Positions 17,774 through 27,246 of a stretch of DNA of 64,000 bases are shown piece by piece; the first letter of the stretch is position 1, and each line of letters begins with the position of its first letter. The translations under genes and the position numbers were made by a program. Under the pieces are notes generated by a model, which saw only the letters and a list, made by a program, of their open reading frames with translations, was not told where the DNA came from and searched no databases. Source of the DNA: Cryptobacteroides sp934698975 (GTDB taxonomy: Bacteria; Bacteroidota; Bacteroidia; Bacteroidales; UBA932); contig CAKUVR010000009.1 of assembly GCA_934698975.1 (NCBI GenBank), forward strand, positions 26,434 through 90,433, given 5' to 3'.

Positions 17774-18805
17774 ATGACAGAATTTGATCCGCACAGCACA
17801 AACGCCGGCAAAGATAAGGATTTGGACGGAATAATCCGCCCGCAAGGGTTGGAAGATTTCACCGGTCAGAGGGAGATTGTCTCAAATCTGAACATCTATG
17901 TCAAGGCGGCCAAGATGAGGGGCGAAGCCCTTGACCATGTGCTCTTTCACGGGCCTCCGGGGCTTGGAAAGACCACCCTCGCCCACATCATCGCCAACGA
18001 GATGGGGGTGAACATGAAGGTGACGTCCGGACCTGTGCTTGACAAGCCGGGCGACCTTGCCGGACTGCTTACCTCTTTGGAGACCGGAGATGTGCTGTTC
18101 ATTGACGAGATCCACCGCCTGTCACCTGAGGTCGAGGAGTATCTTTACTCGGCTATGGAGGACTATGTGATTGACATCATGATTGACAAAGGGCCTGGTG
18201 CGAGATCTGTCCGGATATCCCTCAATCCATTCACTCTTGTGGGTGCGACGACACGTAGCGGACTGCTCACGGCCCCTTTGCGCGAAAGATTCGGAATCAA
18301 TTGTGCCCTTGAATATTACGACACATCAGATCTGATCCGCATCGTACGCCGAAGCGCGCGTATCCTTAACGTTACGATTGACGATGAGGCAGCCAAGGAG
18401 ATTGCCTTGAGAAGCCGCGGAACTCCACGTATCGCCAATGCTCTGCTCAAGAGAGTCCGTGATTTCGCCCAGGTGATGGGGGACGGACACATAGACCTTA
18501 ACATATCCCGCTACGCCCTTGACAAACTGAAGATTGACAAGAGGGGACTGGACTCCATAGACAACAAGATACTCAAGACTATTATCTCTACGTTCAAGGG
18601 AGGGCCTGTCGGAGCAAACACCATAGCCACGGCGATCAGTGAGGACCAAGGCACGTTCGAGGAGGTTTATGAGCCTTTCCTTATAAAAGAGGGTTTCATT
18701 GTGCGCACGCAAAGAGGAAGGGTGGCCACGGAAATGGCATACCATCACCTTGGACTTGACTCAGAACTCGAATCAAAAAAGGTAGATGATGCGACACTTT
18801 TCTAA
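17774..18805 (+). CDS. ruvB: Holliday junction branch migration helicase RuvB
   Basis: A 343-residue AAA+ motor that, with RuvA, drives branch migration of Holliday junctions. Motifs: FHGPPGLGKTTLAH (Walker A, near residue 57), DEIHRLSPEVEEYLY (Walker B and RuvA contact region), GATTRSGLLTAPLRERFG (sensor 1 and arginine finger), and RGTPRIANALLKRVRDFA (sensor 2). A C-terminal winged helix carries the usual QRGRVAT element. ruvA is in this window too, but 13.5 kb away on the other strand, so the two are not in one operon. The end overlaps the next gene by 20 bases. Confidence 0.97.
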   Translation: MTEFDPHSTNAGKDKDLDGIIRPQGLEDFTGQREIVSNLNIYVKAAKMRGEALDHVLFHGPPGLGKTTLAHIIANEMGVNMKVTSGPVLDKPGDLAGLLTSLETGDVLFIDEIHRLSPEVEEYLYSAMEDYVIDIMIDKGPGARSVRISLNPFTLVGATTRSGLLTAPLRERFGINCALEYYDTSDLIRIVRRSARILNVTIDDEAAKEIALRSRGTPRIANALLKRVRDFAQVMGDGHIDLNISRYALDKLKIDKRGLDSIDNKILKTIISTFKGGPVGANTIATAISEDQGTFEEVYEPFLIKEGFIVRTQRGRVATEMAYHHLGLDSELESKKVDDATLF

Positions 18806-19880
18806 GATTTCAGCTGCCATAGCCGCTTTTATATTAATTTCATACAAGGCATTTTGCTGCACTTCCGTGATAATCTCCGGAGGAGTTCGCGCAGACGGCC
18901 GCCCCGTGATGCTCAAGCATCGCGACACCGGCGAGCTGAACAACAGGATGGAATGGTTCCAAGGTCCTGAATATTCATTCATAGGTCTGGTGAACTCGCC
19001 GTCGCGGGGCGGGGAAGTGTGGTCCGGAGTCAACTCCGCCGGCTTCTGCATCATGAACACCGCCACTTACGATCTCAAGGATGACGATGTTCCTGCCTCC
19101 GAAATGGACAAGGAGGGGATTGTCATGCACAAGGCTCTTGGAATATGCCGCTGTCTTCAAGACTTTGAGAATATGCTCGATTCGCTTCCCAAGCCTTGGG
19201 GTGTGGAAGCTAATTTCGGCATCATCGACGCGTTTGGCGGGGCGGCATATTATGAAGTCAACAACCATTCTTGGAAGAAGTACATCGTGGCCGACCAGCC
19301 TGGGGGCTACATGGTCGTGACGAATTTCACACGGAGTGGCCGTAAGGAAGACCGCAAGGGAGTTGACCGGTTTGAGAAGACATCTGCGATAATGGCTTCC
19401 GCTGACGTGGCCGCCATAGACCATAGATTCCTATTCAATGGAATATCCCGCACAGGAAAACCGATCATGCGCGACATCACTTCCGCCTCGGTGGTTTTTG
19501 AAGGGGTTTCTTCGGGGGTTGATCCTAGTAACACAGTGATGTGGATGCTTTTAGGCAGTCCGACAAACACTGTCTATGTCCCGCTAAAGGTTTTTGCGAA
19601 CGATCATATTCCTTACTACATGAAAAAGTCATCGGGGAGCGATAACGCTGCCATTTGTGATGACGCGCTTGCCTTGAAGGCTGCCTTTGGCTTTGAATAT
19701 GGTCGCGAGGAGTATTGCCGTGAGGTCGAGAAGTATGTAGATCGTCATTTTTCTAATGACATGTCTGTACAGCGTTATGACCGCTTTGCTAGACGAATTT
19801 ACCGCCGCTATCTTAAAATATGTGTGGCTGAATCATCGAAAATGGCTCATAAAATTGCTGATTACGAGAAAAATGACTAA
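18786..19880 (+). CDS. Secreted Ntn-hydrolase, choloylglycine hydrolase / peptidase C45-like
   Basis: A 364-residue protein with a signal peptide ending in AFC and a mature N-terminus CTSVIISGG, where Cys25 is the expected N-terminal nucleophile of Ntn hydrolases. MLKHRDTGE (Arg46, Asp47) matches the conserved substrate-binding pair after the nucleophile, and WSGVNSAGFCIMNT and VVTNF (Asn) fit later conserved sites. Relatives hydrolyse linear amides such as bile-salt conjugates or acylated amino acids; substrate not predictable here. It starts inside the last 20 bases of ruvB (ATGATG at 18786), so translational coupling is likely, an odd pairing of repair helicase and exported hydrolase. Confidence 0.8.
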   Translation: MMRHFSKISAAIAAFILISYKAFCCTSVIISGGVRADGRPVMLKHRDTGELNNRMEWFQGPEYSFIGLVNSPSRGGEVWSGVNSAGFCIMNTATYDLKDDDVPASEMDKEGIVMHKALGICRCLQDFENMLDSLPKPWGVEANFGIIDAFGGAAYYEVNNHSWKKYIVADQPGGYMVVTNFTRSGRKEDRKGVDRFEKTSAIMASADVAAIDHRFLFNGISRTGKPIMRDITSASVVFEGVSSGVDPSNTVMWMLLGSPTNTVYVPLKVFANDHIPYYMKKSSGSDNAAICDDALALKAAFGFEYGREEYCREVEKYVDRHFSNDMSVQRYDRFARRIYRRYLKICVAESSKMAHKIADYEKND

Positions 19881-19935
19881 AATTGCAGACTTATTGCGAT
19901 TTCATTTGGAATTTTATAAATAACATATTCAGAAT

Positions 19936-21882
19936 ATGGCCGATAAATTAATCTCAAAGATTCCTGACGGTCCTTTGGCCGAGAAATGGACCAAACGTAA
20001 GTCGGAACTCCGACTCGTCAATCCGAACAACAGAAGAAAGCTTGAAGTCATCGTTGTCGGTACCGGACTTGGAGGCGCTTCCGCAGCCGCTACTCTCGGT
20101 GAGCTTGGCTACAATGTCAAGGTTTTCTGCATCAGTGACTCACCTCGCCGCGCGCACTCCATCGCCGCCCAGGGTGGCATCAACGCCGCTAAGAACTATC
20201 AGAATGACAATGACGCTGTCTATCGTCTCTTCTACGACACAATCAAGGGAGGTGACTACCGCAGCCGTGAGGCGAATGTCTATCGTCTCGCTGAGGTCAG
20301 CGCGGCCATTATCGACCAGTGCGTTGCGCAAGGTGTTCCTTTCGCCCGTGAGTACGGCGGCTACCTCGCCAACCGCTCATTCGGAGGTGTTCAGGTAAGC
20401 CGTACGTTCTATGCCCGTGGACAAACCGGTCAGCAGCTCCTTCTTGGTGCCTATGCGGCTCTCAACCGCCAGATCGCCGCTGGAACCGTGACCAGCTATC
20501 CTCGCCACGAGATGCTTGACCTCGTTATCATCGACGGACAGGCAAAGGGTATCATCGCCCGCAACCTCGTGACCGGCAAGCTTGAGAGATTCGGTGCCCA
20601 CGCTGTTGTGATTGCTACTGGTGGCTACGGCAACACCTATTTCCTTTCAACCAACGCCATGAACAGCAACGGTTCTGCCGCGTGGCAGTGCTACAAGAAG
20701 GGAGCATATTTCGCAAATCCTTGCTTCGCTCAGATCCACCCTACATGTATTCCGGTACACGGCGAGCAGCAGTGCAAGCTGACCCTTATGTCAGAGTCCC
20801 TGCGTAACGACGGACGTATCTGGGTTCCTAAGAAGATGGAGGATGTGATGAAGCTTCGCAAGCACGAGATCAAGCCATCACAGATTCCTGAGGAGGATCG
20901 TGACTACTATCTCGAGCGTCGTTACCCTGCGTTCGGTAACCTCGTTCCTCGTGACGTGGCTTCCCGTGCGGCCAAGGAGAGATGTGATGCCGGATTCGGT
21001 GTCAATGAGACCGGTCTCGCCGTGTTCCTCGATTTCTCTGACGCCATCAAGCGTCTCGGTCATCAGAGGGTACAGGAGCGTTACGGCAACCTATTCGATA
21101 TGTACTTCAAGATCAATAACGTAAGCCCTTGGGAGGAGCCTATGATGATCTATCCTGCCATCCACTACACAATGGGCGGCATCTGGGTTGACTACGATCT
21201 TCAGACAACCATCCCTGGGCTTTACGCCATCGGTGAGGCTAACTTCTCTGACCACGGTGGAAACCGTCTTGGCGCCTCTGCCCTTATGCAGGGTCTTGCT
21301 GACGGTTATTTCGTGCTGCCTATCACCATCGCTGACTACCTTTCACACAAGTTCGCTGAGCCTAAGACTGACATCAATAACCCTTCCTTCGACAAGGCTG
21401 AGAAGGATGTTCAGGCCAGAATCGACAGACTCTTCTCCATCAAGGGTAAGCAGACTGTTGACTCTATCCACAAGAAGCTCGGAAACATCATGTGGGAGTA
21501 CGTTGGAATGGCCCGCAGCGAGGAAGGTCTGAAGAAGGCCATCAAGGAGATCAATGACCTCAAGGCTGTGTTCTACAAGGATGTTTGCGTTCCGGGAGAG
21601 CAGTATCAGTTCAACCAGGAGCTTGAGAAGGCTCTCAGGCTTGAGGACTTCTTCGAGATCGGCGAGCTCATGGCCCGTGACGCACTGAACAGAAACGAGT
21701 CTTGCGGTGGTCACTTCCGTGTGGAGAGCCAGACCGAGGAAGGGGAGGCCAAGAGAGACGACGCCAACTACATGTATGTCGCTGCTTGGGAGTACAAGGG
21801 AGAAGGCCAGGAGCCAGAGCTTCACAAGGAGCCTCTCAAGTACGAGTTCATCGAAGTTAAAACAAGAAATTATAAAGACTAG
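19936..21882 (+). CDS. sdhA: Succinate dehydrogenase / fumarate reductase flavoprotein subunit
   Basis: A 648-residue FAD subunit that interconverts succinate and fumarate; in Bacteroidales it mainly reduces fumarate in anaerobic respiration. It shows the dinucleotide-binding motif VVGTGLGGASAAATLGELG, the covalent FAD histidine in RRAHSIAAQGG (His74), and the capping-domain substrate region with HPTCIPV and the catalytic Arg in VPRDVASRA. HYTMGG and GEANFSDHGGNRLGASA are typical C-terminal FAD motifs. Codon use is strongly biased, as in highly expressed genes. sdhB follows after 8 bases. No cytochrome b subunit gene is adjacent on either side, unlike the usual C-A-B order in Bacteroides. Confidence 0.96.
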   Translation: MADKLISKIPDGPLAEKWTKRKSELRLVNPNNRRKLEVIVVGTGLGGASAAATLGELGYNVKVFCISDSPRRAHSIAAQGGINAAKNYQNDNDAVYRLFYDTIKGGDYRSREANVYRLAEVSAAIIDQCVAQGVPFAREYGGYLANRSFGGVQVSRTFYARGQTGQQLLLGAYAALNRQIAAGTVTSYPRHEMLDLVIIDGQAKGIIARNLVTGKLERFGAHAVVIATGGYGNTYFLSTNAMNSNGSAAWQCYKKGAYFANPCFAQIHPTCIPVHGEQQCKLTLMSESLRNDGRIWVPKKMEDVMKLRKHEIKPSQIPEEDRDYYLERRYPAFGNLVPRDVASRAAKERCDAGFGVNETGLAVFLDFSDAIKRLGHQRVQERYGNLFDMYFKINNVSPWEEPMMIYPAIHYTMGGIWVDYDLQTTIPGLYAIGEANFSDHGGNRLGASALMQGLADGYFVLPITIADYLSHKFAEPKTDINNPSFDKAEKDVQARIDRLFSIKGKQTVDSIHKKLGNIMWEYVGMARSEEGLKKAIKEINDLKAVFYKDVCVPGEQYQFNQELEKALRLEDFFEIGELMARDALNRNESCGGHFRVESQTEEGEAKRDDANYMYVAAWEYKGEGQEPELHKEPLKYEFIEVKTRNYKD

Positions 21883-21890
21883 AATCGGCT

Positions 21891-22670
21891 ATGGATTTCA
21901 ATCTTAAGATATGGCGTCAGAAGAACGCCAAGGAACAAGGTCATTTTGAGACTTATCATATTTCCGGAATAGAGGAGGACGCCTCTTTCCTCGAAATGCT
22001 TGACATCCTCAATGAGCAGCTGATCCGTGAGGGTAACGATCCAGTAGCCGTTGACAGAGGCTGCAAGAGCAGCGGTCCTGTGTCTTTCGACCACGACTGC
22101 CGCGAGGGTATCTGCGGTGCCTGCTCGTTGTTTGTTGACGGTCGCGCGCACGGTCCGGACGATCACGTCACCACCTGTCAGCTTTTCATGCGTCACTTCA
22201 AGGATGGCGCTACCATTACTGTCGAGCCTTTCAGAAGTGCTGGTTTCCCTATCATCAAGGACTTGGTTGTTGACCGCAGCGCTTTCGACAAAATCCTTCA
22301 GGCTGGTGGATTCATCTCTGTCAGAACTGGTTCCGCTCAGGATGCCAACAACATCCTCATCTCACACGAAAACGCTGAGAAGAGCATGGACGCCGCTGCC
22401 TGCGTTGGTTGCGGTGCCTGCGTGGCAACGTGTAAGAACGGCTCTGCGATGCTGTTTGTGGCCGCAAGGGTAAGTTCTCTTGCTCTTCTCCCTCAAGGCC
22501 GTCCAGAGGCCGCCAAAAGGGCCAGGAATATGGTCGCTAAGATGGAAGAACTCGGCTTCGGTAACTGCACCAACACCCGCGCCTGCGAGATGGAATGTCC
22601 AAAAGGCATCTCCATCGACCACATCGCCCGCCTCAACCGCGAGTTCCTTAAGGCGAAGTTCTCTGAGTAA
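21891..22670 (+). CDS. sdhB: Succinate dehydrogenase / fumarate reductase iron-sulfur subunit
   Basis: A 259-residue electron-transfer subunit carrying three clusters between the flavin and the quinone site. The [2Fe-2S] ligands are in DCREGICGACSLF, followed by a distal Cys in HVTTCQLF. The two other clusters use CVGCGACVATCKNG and CTNTRACEMECPKG. It lies 8 bases after sdhA and ends the operon at a clear rho-independent terminator. The membrane anchor (sdhC, cytochrome b) is not seen nearby and must be elsewhere if the complex works as in Bacteroides. Confidence 0.96.
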   Translation: MDFNLKIWRQKNAKEQGHFETYHISGIEEDASFLEMLDILNEQLIREGNDPVAVDRGCKSSGPVSFDHDCREGICGACSLFVDGRAHGPDDHVTTCQLFMRHFKDGATITVEPFRSAGFPIIKDLVVDRSAFDKILQAGGFISVRTGSAQDANNILISHENAEKSMDAAACVGCGACVATCKNGSAMLFVAARVSSLALLPQGRPEAAKRARNMVAKMEELGFGNCTNTRACEMECPKGISIDHIARLNREFLKAKFSE

Positions 22671-22691
22671 TACTTTATCACTGAATATTTT

Positions 22692-22728
22692 AGGTCGGAA
22701 TAGCATTAGCTTTTCCGACTTTTTTTTT
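22692..22728 (+). terminator. Terminator of sdhAB
   Basis: GTCGGAA pairs with TTCCGAC (22694-22700 with 22713-22719), followed directly by nine T. A textbook rho-independent terminator 23 bases after sdhB. Confidence 0.9.
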
Positions 22729-22758
22729 CTGAGACTATCTAGCCATCCCTCTTTAGTT

Positions 22759-22801
22759 GTCACTGAGCTTGCGGTTGCTGAGCTTGTCGAAGCATCGAAG
22801 T
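22759..22801. repeat. Interspersed palindromic repeat (TTCGACAAGCTCAG type), copy 2
   Basis: GTCACTGAGCTTGCGGTTGC is followed by TGAGCTTGTCGAAGC, two half-units of the repeat seen at 6211, 28767 and 34296. It lies just behind the sdhAB terminator. Confidence 0.65.
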
Positions 22802-23007
22802 AATTGTACTTTTTTTGTAATCTATTTATTAATAATAATTTATGAATAGCACCAAGAATCACGAAGTGTCTGAAAGATCATTCCTATGAAAATCCTGTAC
22901 CTTTGCCCTTGAGTTTTTCAGCCCGGTCCGGATTCCACCGGCACAGATTCGATATGCAACTGAAAGCCGTTTGTAAGATTCTCATCGTCTATAATTTCTC
23001 AGCGCTG

Positions 23008-23093
23008 TTTGTCCGGTGGATTGCGCTCCGACCGGACAAAACGCATGTTTTCTGCATTATGTCCGGCCAACAAGCCTTTCGCCGGACAAAATG
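23008..23093. other. Two adjacent GTCCGG hairpins in a 550-bp gene-free stretch
   Basis: TTTGTCCGGT pairs with ACCGGACAAA (23008-23040), and GTCCGGC pairs with GCCGGAC (23061-23087) with loosely complementary flanks. The stretch 22802-23352 holds only short overlapping frames on both strands without family resemblance, and becomes very AT-rich from 23200 toward the next gene. It could be a degraded gene or mobile remnant; I see no convincing coding region. Confidence 0.45.
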
Positions 23094-23352
23094 TTGAACC
23101 AACCGGTGACAAGCCATCAGCAAAAAACCTCTTTGGCCGGCAGTGTTGACTTTGAAGTAGGTGCGAAATAACAAAATTCAGTTAACAAGGCAGAGCTCTT
23201 TCTTTAACATAGGTTTTTTGGACTTGATCCGAAAATTCCAAATTTTGCGCGTTACCAAGATTTGAAAATTAGCAATATTCAGTAAAAGATTGCTATATTT
23301 AACAATTATGTTGACTATTACATAATTACGAATAATTATCTTTACATGTTCT

Positions 23353-24165
23353 ATGAATATAGGAGAGAATATATATCCTGTTGTAAAGCACAATCATTGT
23401 TCAGTGCTTGTTATTTCCTTATTCATATCTGTTTTCCTTTATATCCTTATGCCATTTGGTTTGGACAGATATAATGGAAGCCGAATACTGTTTTCACTTG
23501 GATTCGGATTATGTTCCTTCATTGTCTTGTTTTTCTTCAATAATGTCATCAAGGACAGGATAATAAAACAAAAATGGAGTATATATTCAGAGCTGTCGTA
23601 CATCTTCTTTCTTCTTGTTACGATTTCTGTATTCAATTATGTATATGTCTCTGGAGTAATGTTTAAATTCAAATTCAGCTTGATATTATTGCTGAAAATT
23701 ACATACTATACTTTGGTGTTCGGAATCATACCGTCTGCGATTCTGTTTTTCGTGAAGTACAATAAATACCTTTCTTCGAAAATTCTTGTCTCGAAGGATA
23801 ATGAGGCGACATTTATCGAAATCACAAGCGGCCTTTCTGATGCAAAGAAGGTGAATATTCCGATAGATGAGTTCATATATGCTGAATCACAGAGAAACAA
23901 TGTGGTTGTCTATTATCTCCGCAATGGTGAGATTGTTTCCAAATCCATCAGGATAACCATCACGCGAGTGGCCGAAATCATAAAGTCAACGAGACTATTC
24001 AGATGTCACAAATCATTCATAATCAATCCTACTATGATTGAAAGTGTCAAAGGTAATTCGAACGGCTACAAAATAAAGATGAAAAACATTAATGCACAGA
24101 TTGCGGTTTCTCGTAACTATGTCAAAGAATTCGTGAAGATAATGTCTGCTTACAGCATCGTTTAG
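23353..24165 (+). CDS. Membrane-bound LytTR-family transcriptional regulator
   Basis: A 270-residue protein with four hydrophobic helices in the first 150 residues (SVLVISLFISVFLYILM, ILFSLGFGLCSFIVLFFF, and two more around 85 and 120) and a C-terminal LytTR DNA-binding domain (about 165-265: DEFIYAESQRNNVVVYY and LFRCHKSFIINP, then GYKIKMKN). Such proteins are membrane-anchored regulators common in Bacteroidota. It precedes a broken TonB-dependent receptor gene and a TPR gene in the same orientation and may have regulated them. The region is more AT-rich than its neighbours, hinting at acquisition by transfer. Confidence 0.85.
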   Translation: MNIGENIYPVVKHNHCSVLVISLFISVFLYILMPFGLDRYNGSRILFSLGFGLCSFIVLFFFNNVIKDRIIKQKWSIYSELSYIFFLLVTISVFNYVYVSGVMFKFKFSLILLLKITYYTLVFGIIPSAILFFVKYNKYLSSKILVSKDNEATFIEITSGLSDAKKVNIPIDEFIYAESQRNNVVVYYLRNGEIVSKSIRITITRVAEIIKSTRLFRCHKSFIINPTMIESVKGNSNGYKIKMKNINAQIAVSRNYVKEFVKIMSAYSIV

Positions 24166-24334
24166 GAGTTCTTCTTTAAGTGCCTTTTAAACACTGTAAT
24201 TGAGAAAAGAGGAAGCGATGGCCTTGCAAGTTCTTTCGTGGAATTTGCAAAGTCTTCATTGGCTATCATTCAAGGAGTTTTTCCAAGTGGAATATAGTCA
24301 ATCGTCCTCATTTTTTAGTTGTTTGTCAATGTGT

Positions 24335-24366
24335 ATTGAAAACACGAAAAAGACTTGATATACTTG
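24335..24366 (+). promoter_or_regulatory. Probable promoter of the receptor pseudogene
   Basis: ATTG at 24335-24338 lies 20 bp before TATACTTG (24359-24366), one base off TAnnTTTG; the start codon follows after 29 bases. The gap 24166-24334 has no gene. Confidence 0.4.
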
Positions 24367-24395
24367 CACCCGAACTCGATTAAGCCTGTATTTGA

Positions 24396-26569
24396 ATGAT
24401 TGATTTTCATCATAAAACTTATTTCGTCGTAACTGTCATGATCTTATTGACAAGCGGTTATGTACGCTGTTATTCACAGATCCTTTCTACAATCAGCGGT
24501 CAGGTCGTAGATGCTTCCGACCAACCTATCGTGGGATGCAATGTCTTTATTAAAGGTACCATTGAGGGGGGATTTTCCGATATGGATGGAAAATTCAGTT
24601 TTACCACTACCTATTATGGTAACGCCACTCTTATCGCAAGCTATATCGGGTTTGACCAGTACGAATATTCAGATAGTGTTTCCTGTATGGAGAATATTAA
24701 AATCATCTTGAAGCAAAAGGCTCAGAGCATAGACGAGGCTGTCATTACGGCCAGCAGTTTCAGCTTCGGTCGCACAGGGGACAAGATCAAAAATTTGAAC
24801 TCGCTTGACGTAGTGATGACCGGAAGTTCTAACGGAGACATTTATGCAGCCTTGAATTCTCTTCCTGGATCCCAGATAGTCGGAGAGAACGGACGGCTTT
24901 ATGTCCGTGGAGGAGATAGCGACGAAACTCAGACCTATATCAACAGAATGCATTACTGGTTCCATATACCACGAATGCTGAGAACAGTGTCCAAAGAAGC
25001 CGCTTTTCACCTTTTCTTTTCAAAGGTATCAACTTCTCTTTAGGTGGCTATAATGTTGAGTATGGTCAAGCTCTTTCATCTGTCCTGCCTATGGAGACCA
25101 CCGATGTATCTGTCAAAGACAAATTCGGAGTAAGTTTATCTCCTTTCAGTTTCAATGCCGGGGGAACTAAGTCCTCGGGTGTAAGAGCAATATCATTCAA
25201 TGCCGACTATATGAATATGTTCTTTTATAATAAGTTATTTCCTGATAAGTATAATTGGGAAAAACCTTATCAGAAAGCTTCTGTACAGGGGCAGTACAAG
25301 GCAGATGTTGGTGGAAGAAGCATCTTTAAGACGTATGCCGGCTACGATCTGACTAAATTTACCCAGAACGTTTCCGGTATGTCACCGAGATGGTTGGATA
25401 TGAATGAGAATAACTTCTATGTCAATTCAACGATTACGACTAATTTTGCCGACAGATCCACATTCTTCGCCGGAACTGCATACTCATTTGTAAACACCCA
25501 AATGACCGGAGCTCTTTATTCAGGAGACAGATACGCCAACAAACGCCACGAACTGCACATCAAGACATCGTTCGACAAGACTTTCGGAAGAATATTTCGT
25601 ATGTCAGTTGGGGCGGAAAGTTTCTTACGCAAGAGTGCCAAAGAATATAGTATTACAAAAGACATAGCTTCAAATGGTTATGATTTAAGTTATTATCTTC
25701 TGGCTGCCTACCAGAATTGCAGTTTGATGCCGATCAACCACGTCTTTTTCAATTTTTCACACAGACTTGAATATCTTTCCTCAAATAAAGGTTACACCTA
25801 TATGCCGAGACTTTCGGTCAGCTACTTACCTATTTCCTGCCTACAGATGTCTTTGATATATGGTTTATTTAGCCAAACTCCCAAGGATGATGTGATGGCA
25901 TATGACAGATTCTCCTTGTCGCAAGGTCTTTCCAGACATATGATTGCCAGCCTTTCTTTCAAGCATCCGAAAATATACTTACGTATGGAGCCATATTACA
26001 AGAAATATTCTAAGCTTCCTTTGTTGAGAGACGGAGATTATGTCTCCGAGGGACACGGATGGAGCAAGGGTCTTGATGTCTATGTGGAAAGCACTTTGAT
26101 CCCGAATTTCAGAACAACGATTGCCTATTCGTTGAATGACAACCGCAGACTATATATGGATTATCCGGAACTGTCTGTACCTCAATATAGTACTGAGCAT
26201 AATTTCTCGGTTTCGTAAAAATACTTCATTGCTCCTGTCAACACTTATGTATGAGTCTCTTATTCATATGCCAGCGGAAGACCATACCATAATCCGAATC
26301 TAAGCGGTTATATGAACTCCAAAACCAAACATTACGGAAGCCTTGATGTGAATGCATCTATACTTATTGGACCACGCATAATCGTCTATGCCTCCATATC
26401 TAATCTTTTGGGTAGAAGGAATGTTTATAACTATGTCTATTCTGGTACTCCAGACTCAAATGGACACTATTCCGGAGTGCCTGTCGTAGCCTCGCGAGAC
26501 CGTTTCGTCTATCTTGGAATATTCTTATCAATCAGTAATTCACACGCTTATGAAGTCTCTAATTTTTAA
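24396..26569 (+). pseudogene. TonB-dependent outer-membrane receptor, broken by one frameshift and two stop codons
   Basis: Three pieces read as one receptor. The first (24396 to about 24953) has a signal peptide, a carboxypeptidase-regulatory-like domain (ISGQVVDASDQPIVGCNVFIKG) and a plug with RLYVRGGDSDETQTYI. At about 24953 the frame shifts: restoring one T in the short T-run after ATGCA gives MHLLVPYTT and continues without a break into the barrel. In-frame stops then occur at 26216-26218 (TAA) and 26252-26254 (TGA, a GGA in the expected Y-V-G-V-S-Y-S-Y-A-S-G-R-P motif). The barrel end (NLLGRRNVYNY, VYLGIFLSIS) is in the same frame as the middle piece. Receptors of this type import metal complexes, vitamins or peptides. 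Total intact length would be about 724 residues. Sequencing error could explain the frameshift but hardly all three lesions. Confidence 0.85.
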
Positions 26570-27191
26570 TCTTACGTCACTGCTGTTGACTATTTCAAAT
26601 CCTATATCAGGAAGTTACGAGGAACTGATGGCTACTTTGATTTCTAAATGCGAACAGAGTTCTAAACAAGATAGATATCTTGAATGTGTATCCGAACTAA
26701 AGAGGGTTGAAGTTATGTTCCCTGATGAAAACTGGCTGACCGACTATTATATAGCTCTTTATGAAATTCAGGCCACTATGGGAAATAAAAATCCTGACAA
26801 TACTGCTCTGCTTCGGGATGCAAAGGATTATATCGACAAACTGAAGATTGATAAAGAAGCGGACCAGTCAGAAATCTGTACGGTTGAAGGTTACTATTAC
26901 TATGCGCTGATAGCAGCGAACCCTGCTAAGAACGGACAATCATACTATACATCCGTTCTTGATGCCTATAATAAGGCTCTTGTCATTAATCCAGACAATC
27001 CGAGAGCATTGCTTCTTCTTATAGTTTTTAAGATGAATATGGCGAAGTCCAGAGGTCATCATTTGAATGAGGATTCTTCAACAATGATTGAAAGGATTGG
27101 TGTACTGCTTGAGAAGGAAGACAAGAAGTCCATCACCCCTCATTGGGGAACAAATACCTATGAATCACTAAAGAATTTCATAAATAAGTAA
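26550..27191 (+). CDS. Exported TPR-like protein next to the receptor pseudogene
   Basis: A 213-residue protein from the ATG at 26550 (MKSLIFNLTSLLLTISNPISG, a plausible signal peptide); an in-frame ATG at 26514 would lie inside the receptor's barrel end. Helical TPR-like units are visible around SVLDAYNKALVINPDNPRALLL (near residue 130). It overlaps the receptor frame by 20 bases, the normal layout for a coupled receptor-TPR pair, and is itself intact. Function unknown; probably periplasmic partner of the receptor. Confidence 0.7.
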   Translation: MKSLIFNLTSLLLTISNPISGSYEELMATLISKCEQSSKQDRYLECVSELKRVEVMFPDENWLTDYYIALYEIQATMGNKNPDNTALLRDAKDYIDKLKIDKEADQSEICTVEGYYYYALIAANPAKNGQSYYTSVLDAYNKALVINPDNPRALLLLIVFKMNMAKSRGHHLNEDSSTMIERIGVLLEKEDKKSITPHWGTNTYESLKNFINK

Positions 27192-27246
27192 AAGTGGTGC
27201 CGTCATTACTATGAGCAAATATTAAGTTCATAATTCCTTTCGGTAC

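Noticed and set aside
22903..23174. Two short opposing frames (64 and 61 codons) around the GTCCGG hairpins
   Set aside because: Overlap each other on opposite strands, follow the inverted repeats, and show no signal peptide, domain or promoter.
24166..24298. In-frame 44-codon continuation after the LytTR stop codon
   Set aside because: An open stretch of this length is not significant in itself and the translation has no resemblance to a known domain; readthrough or a mutated longer gene cannot be shown.
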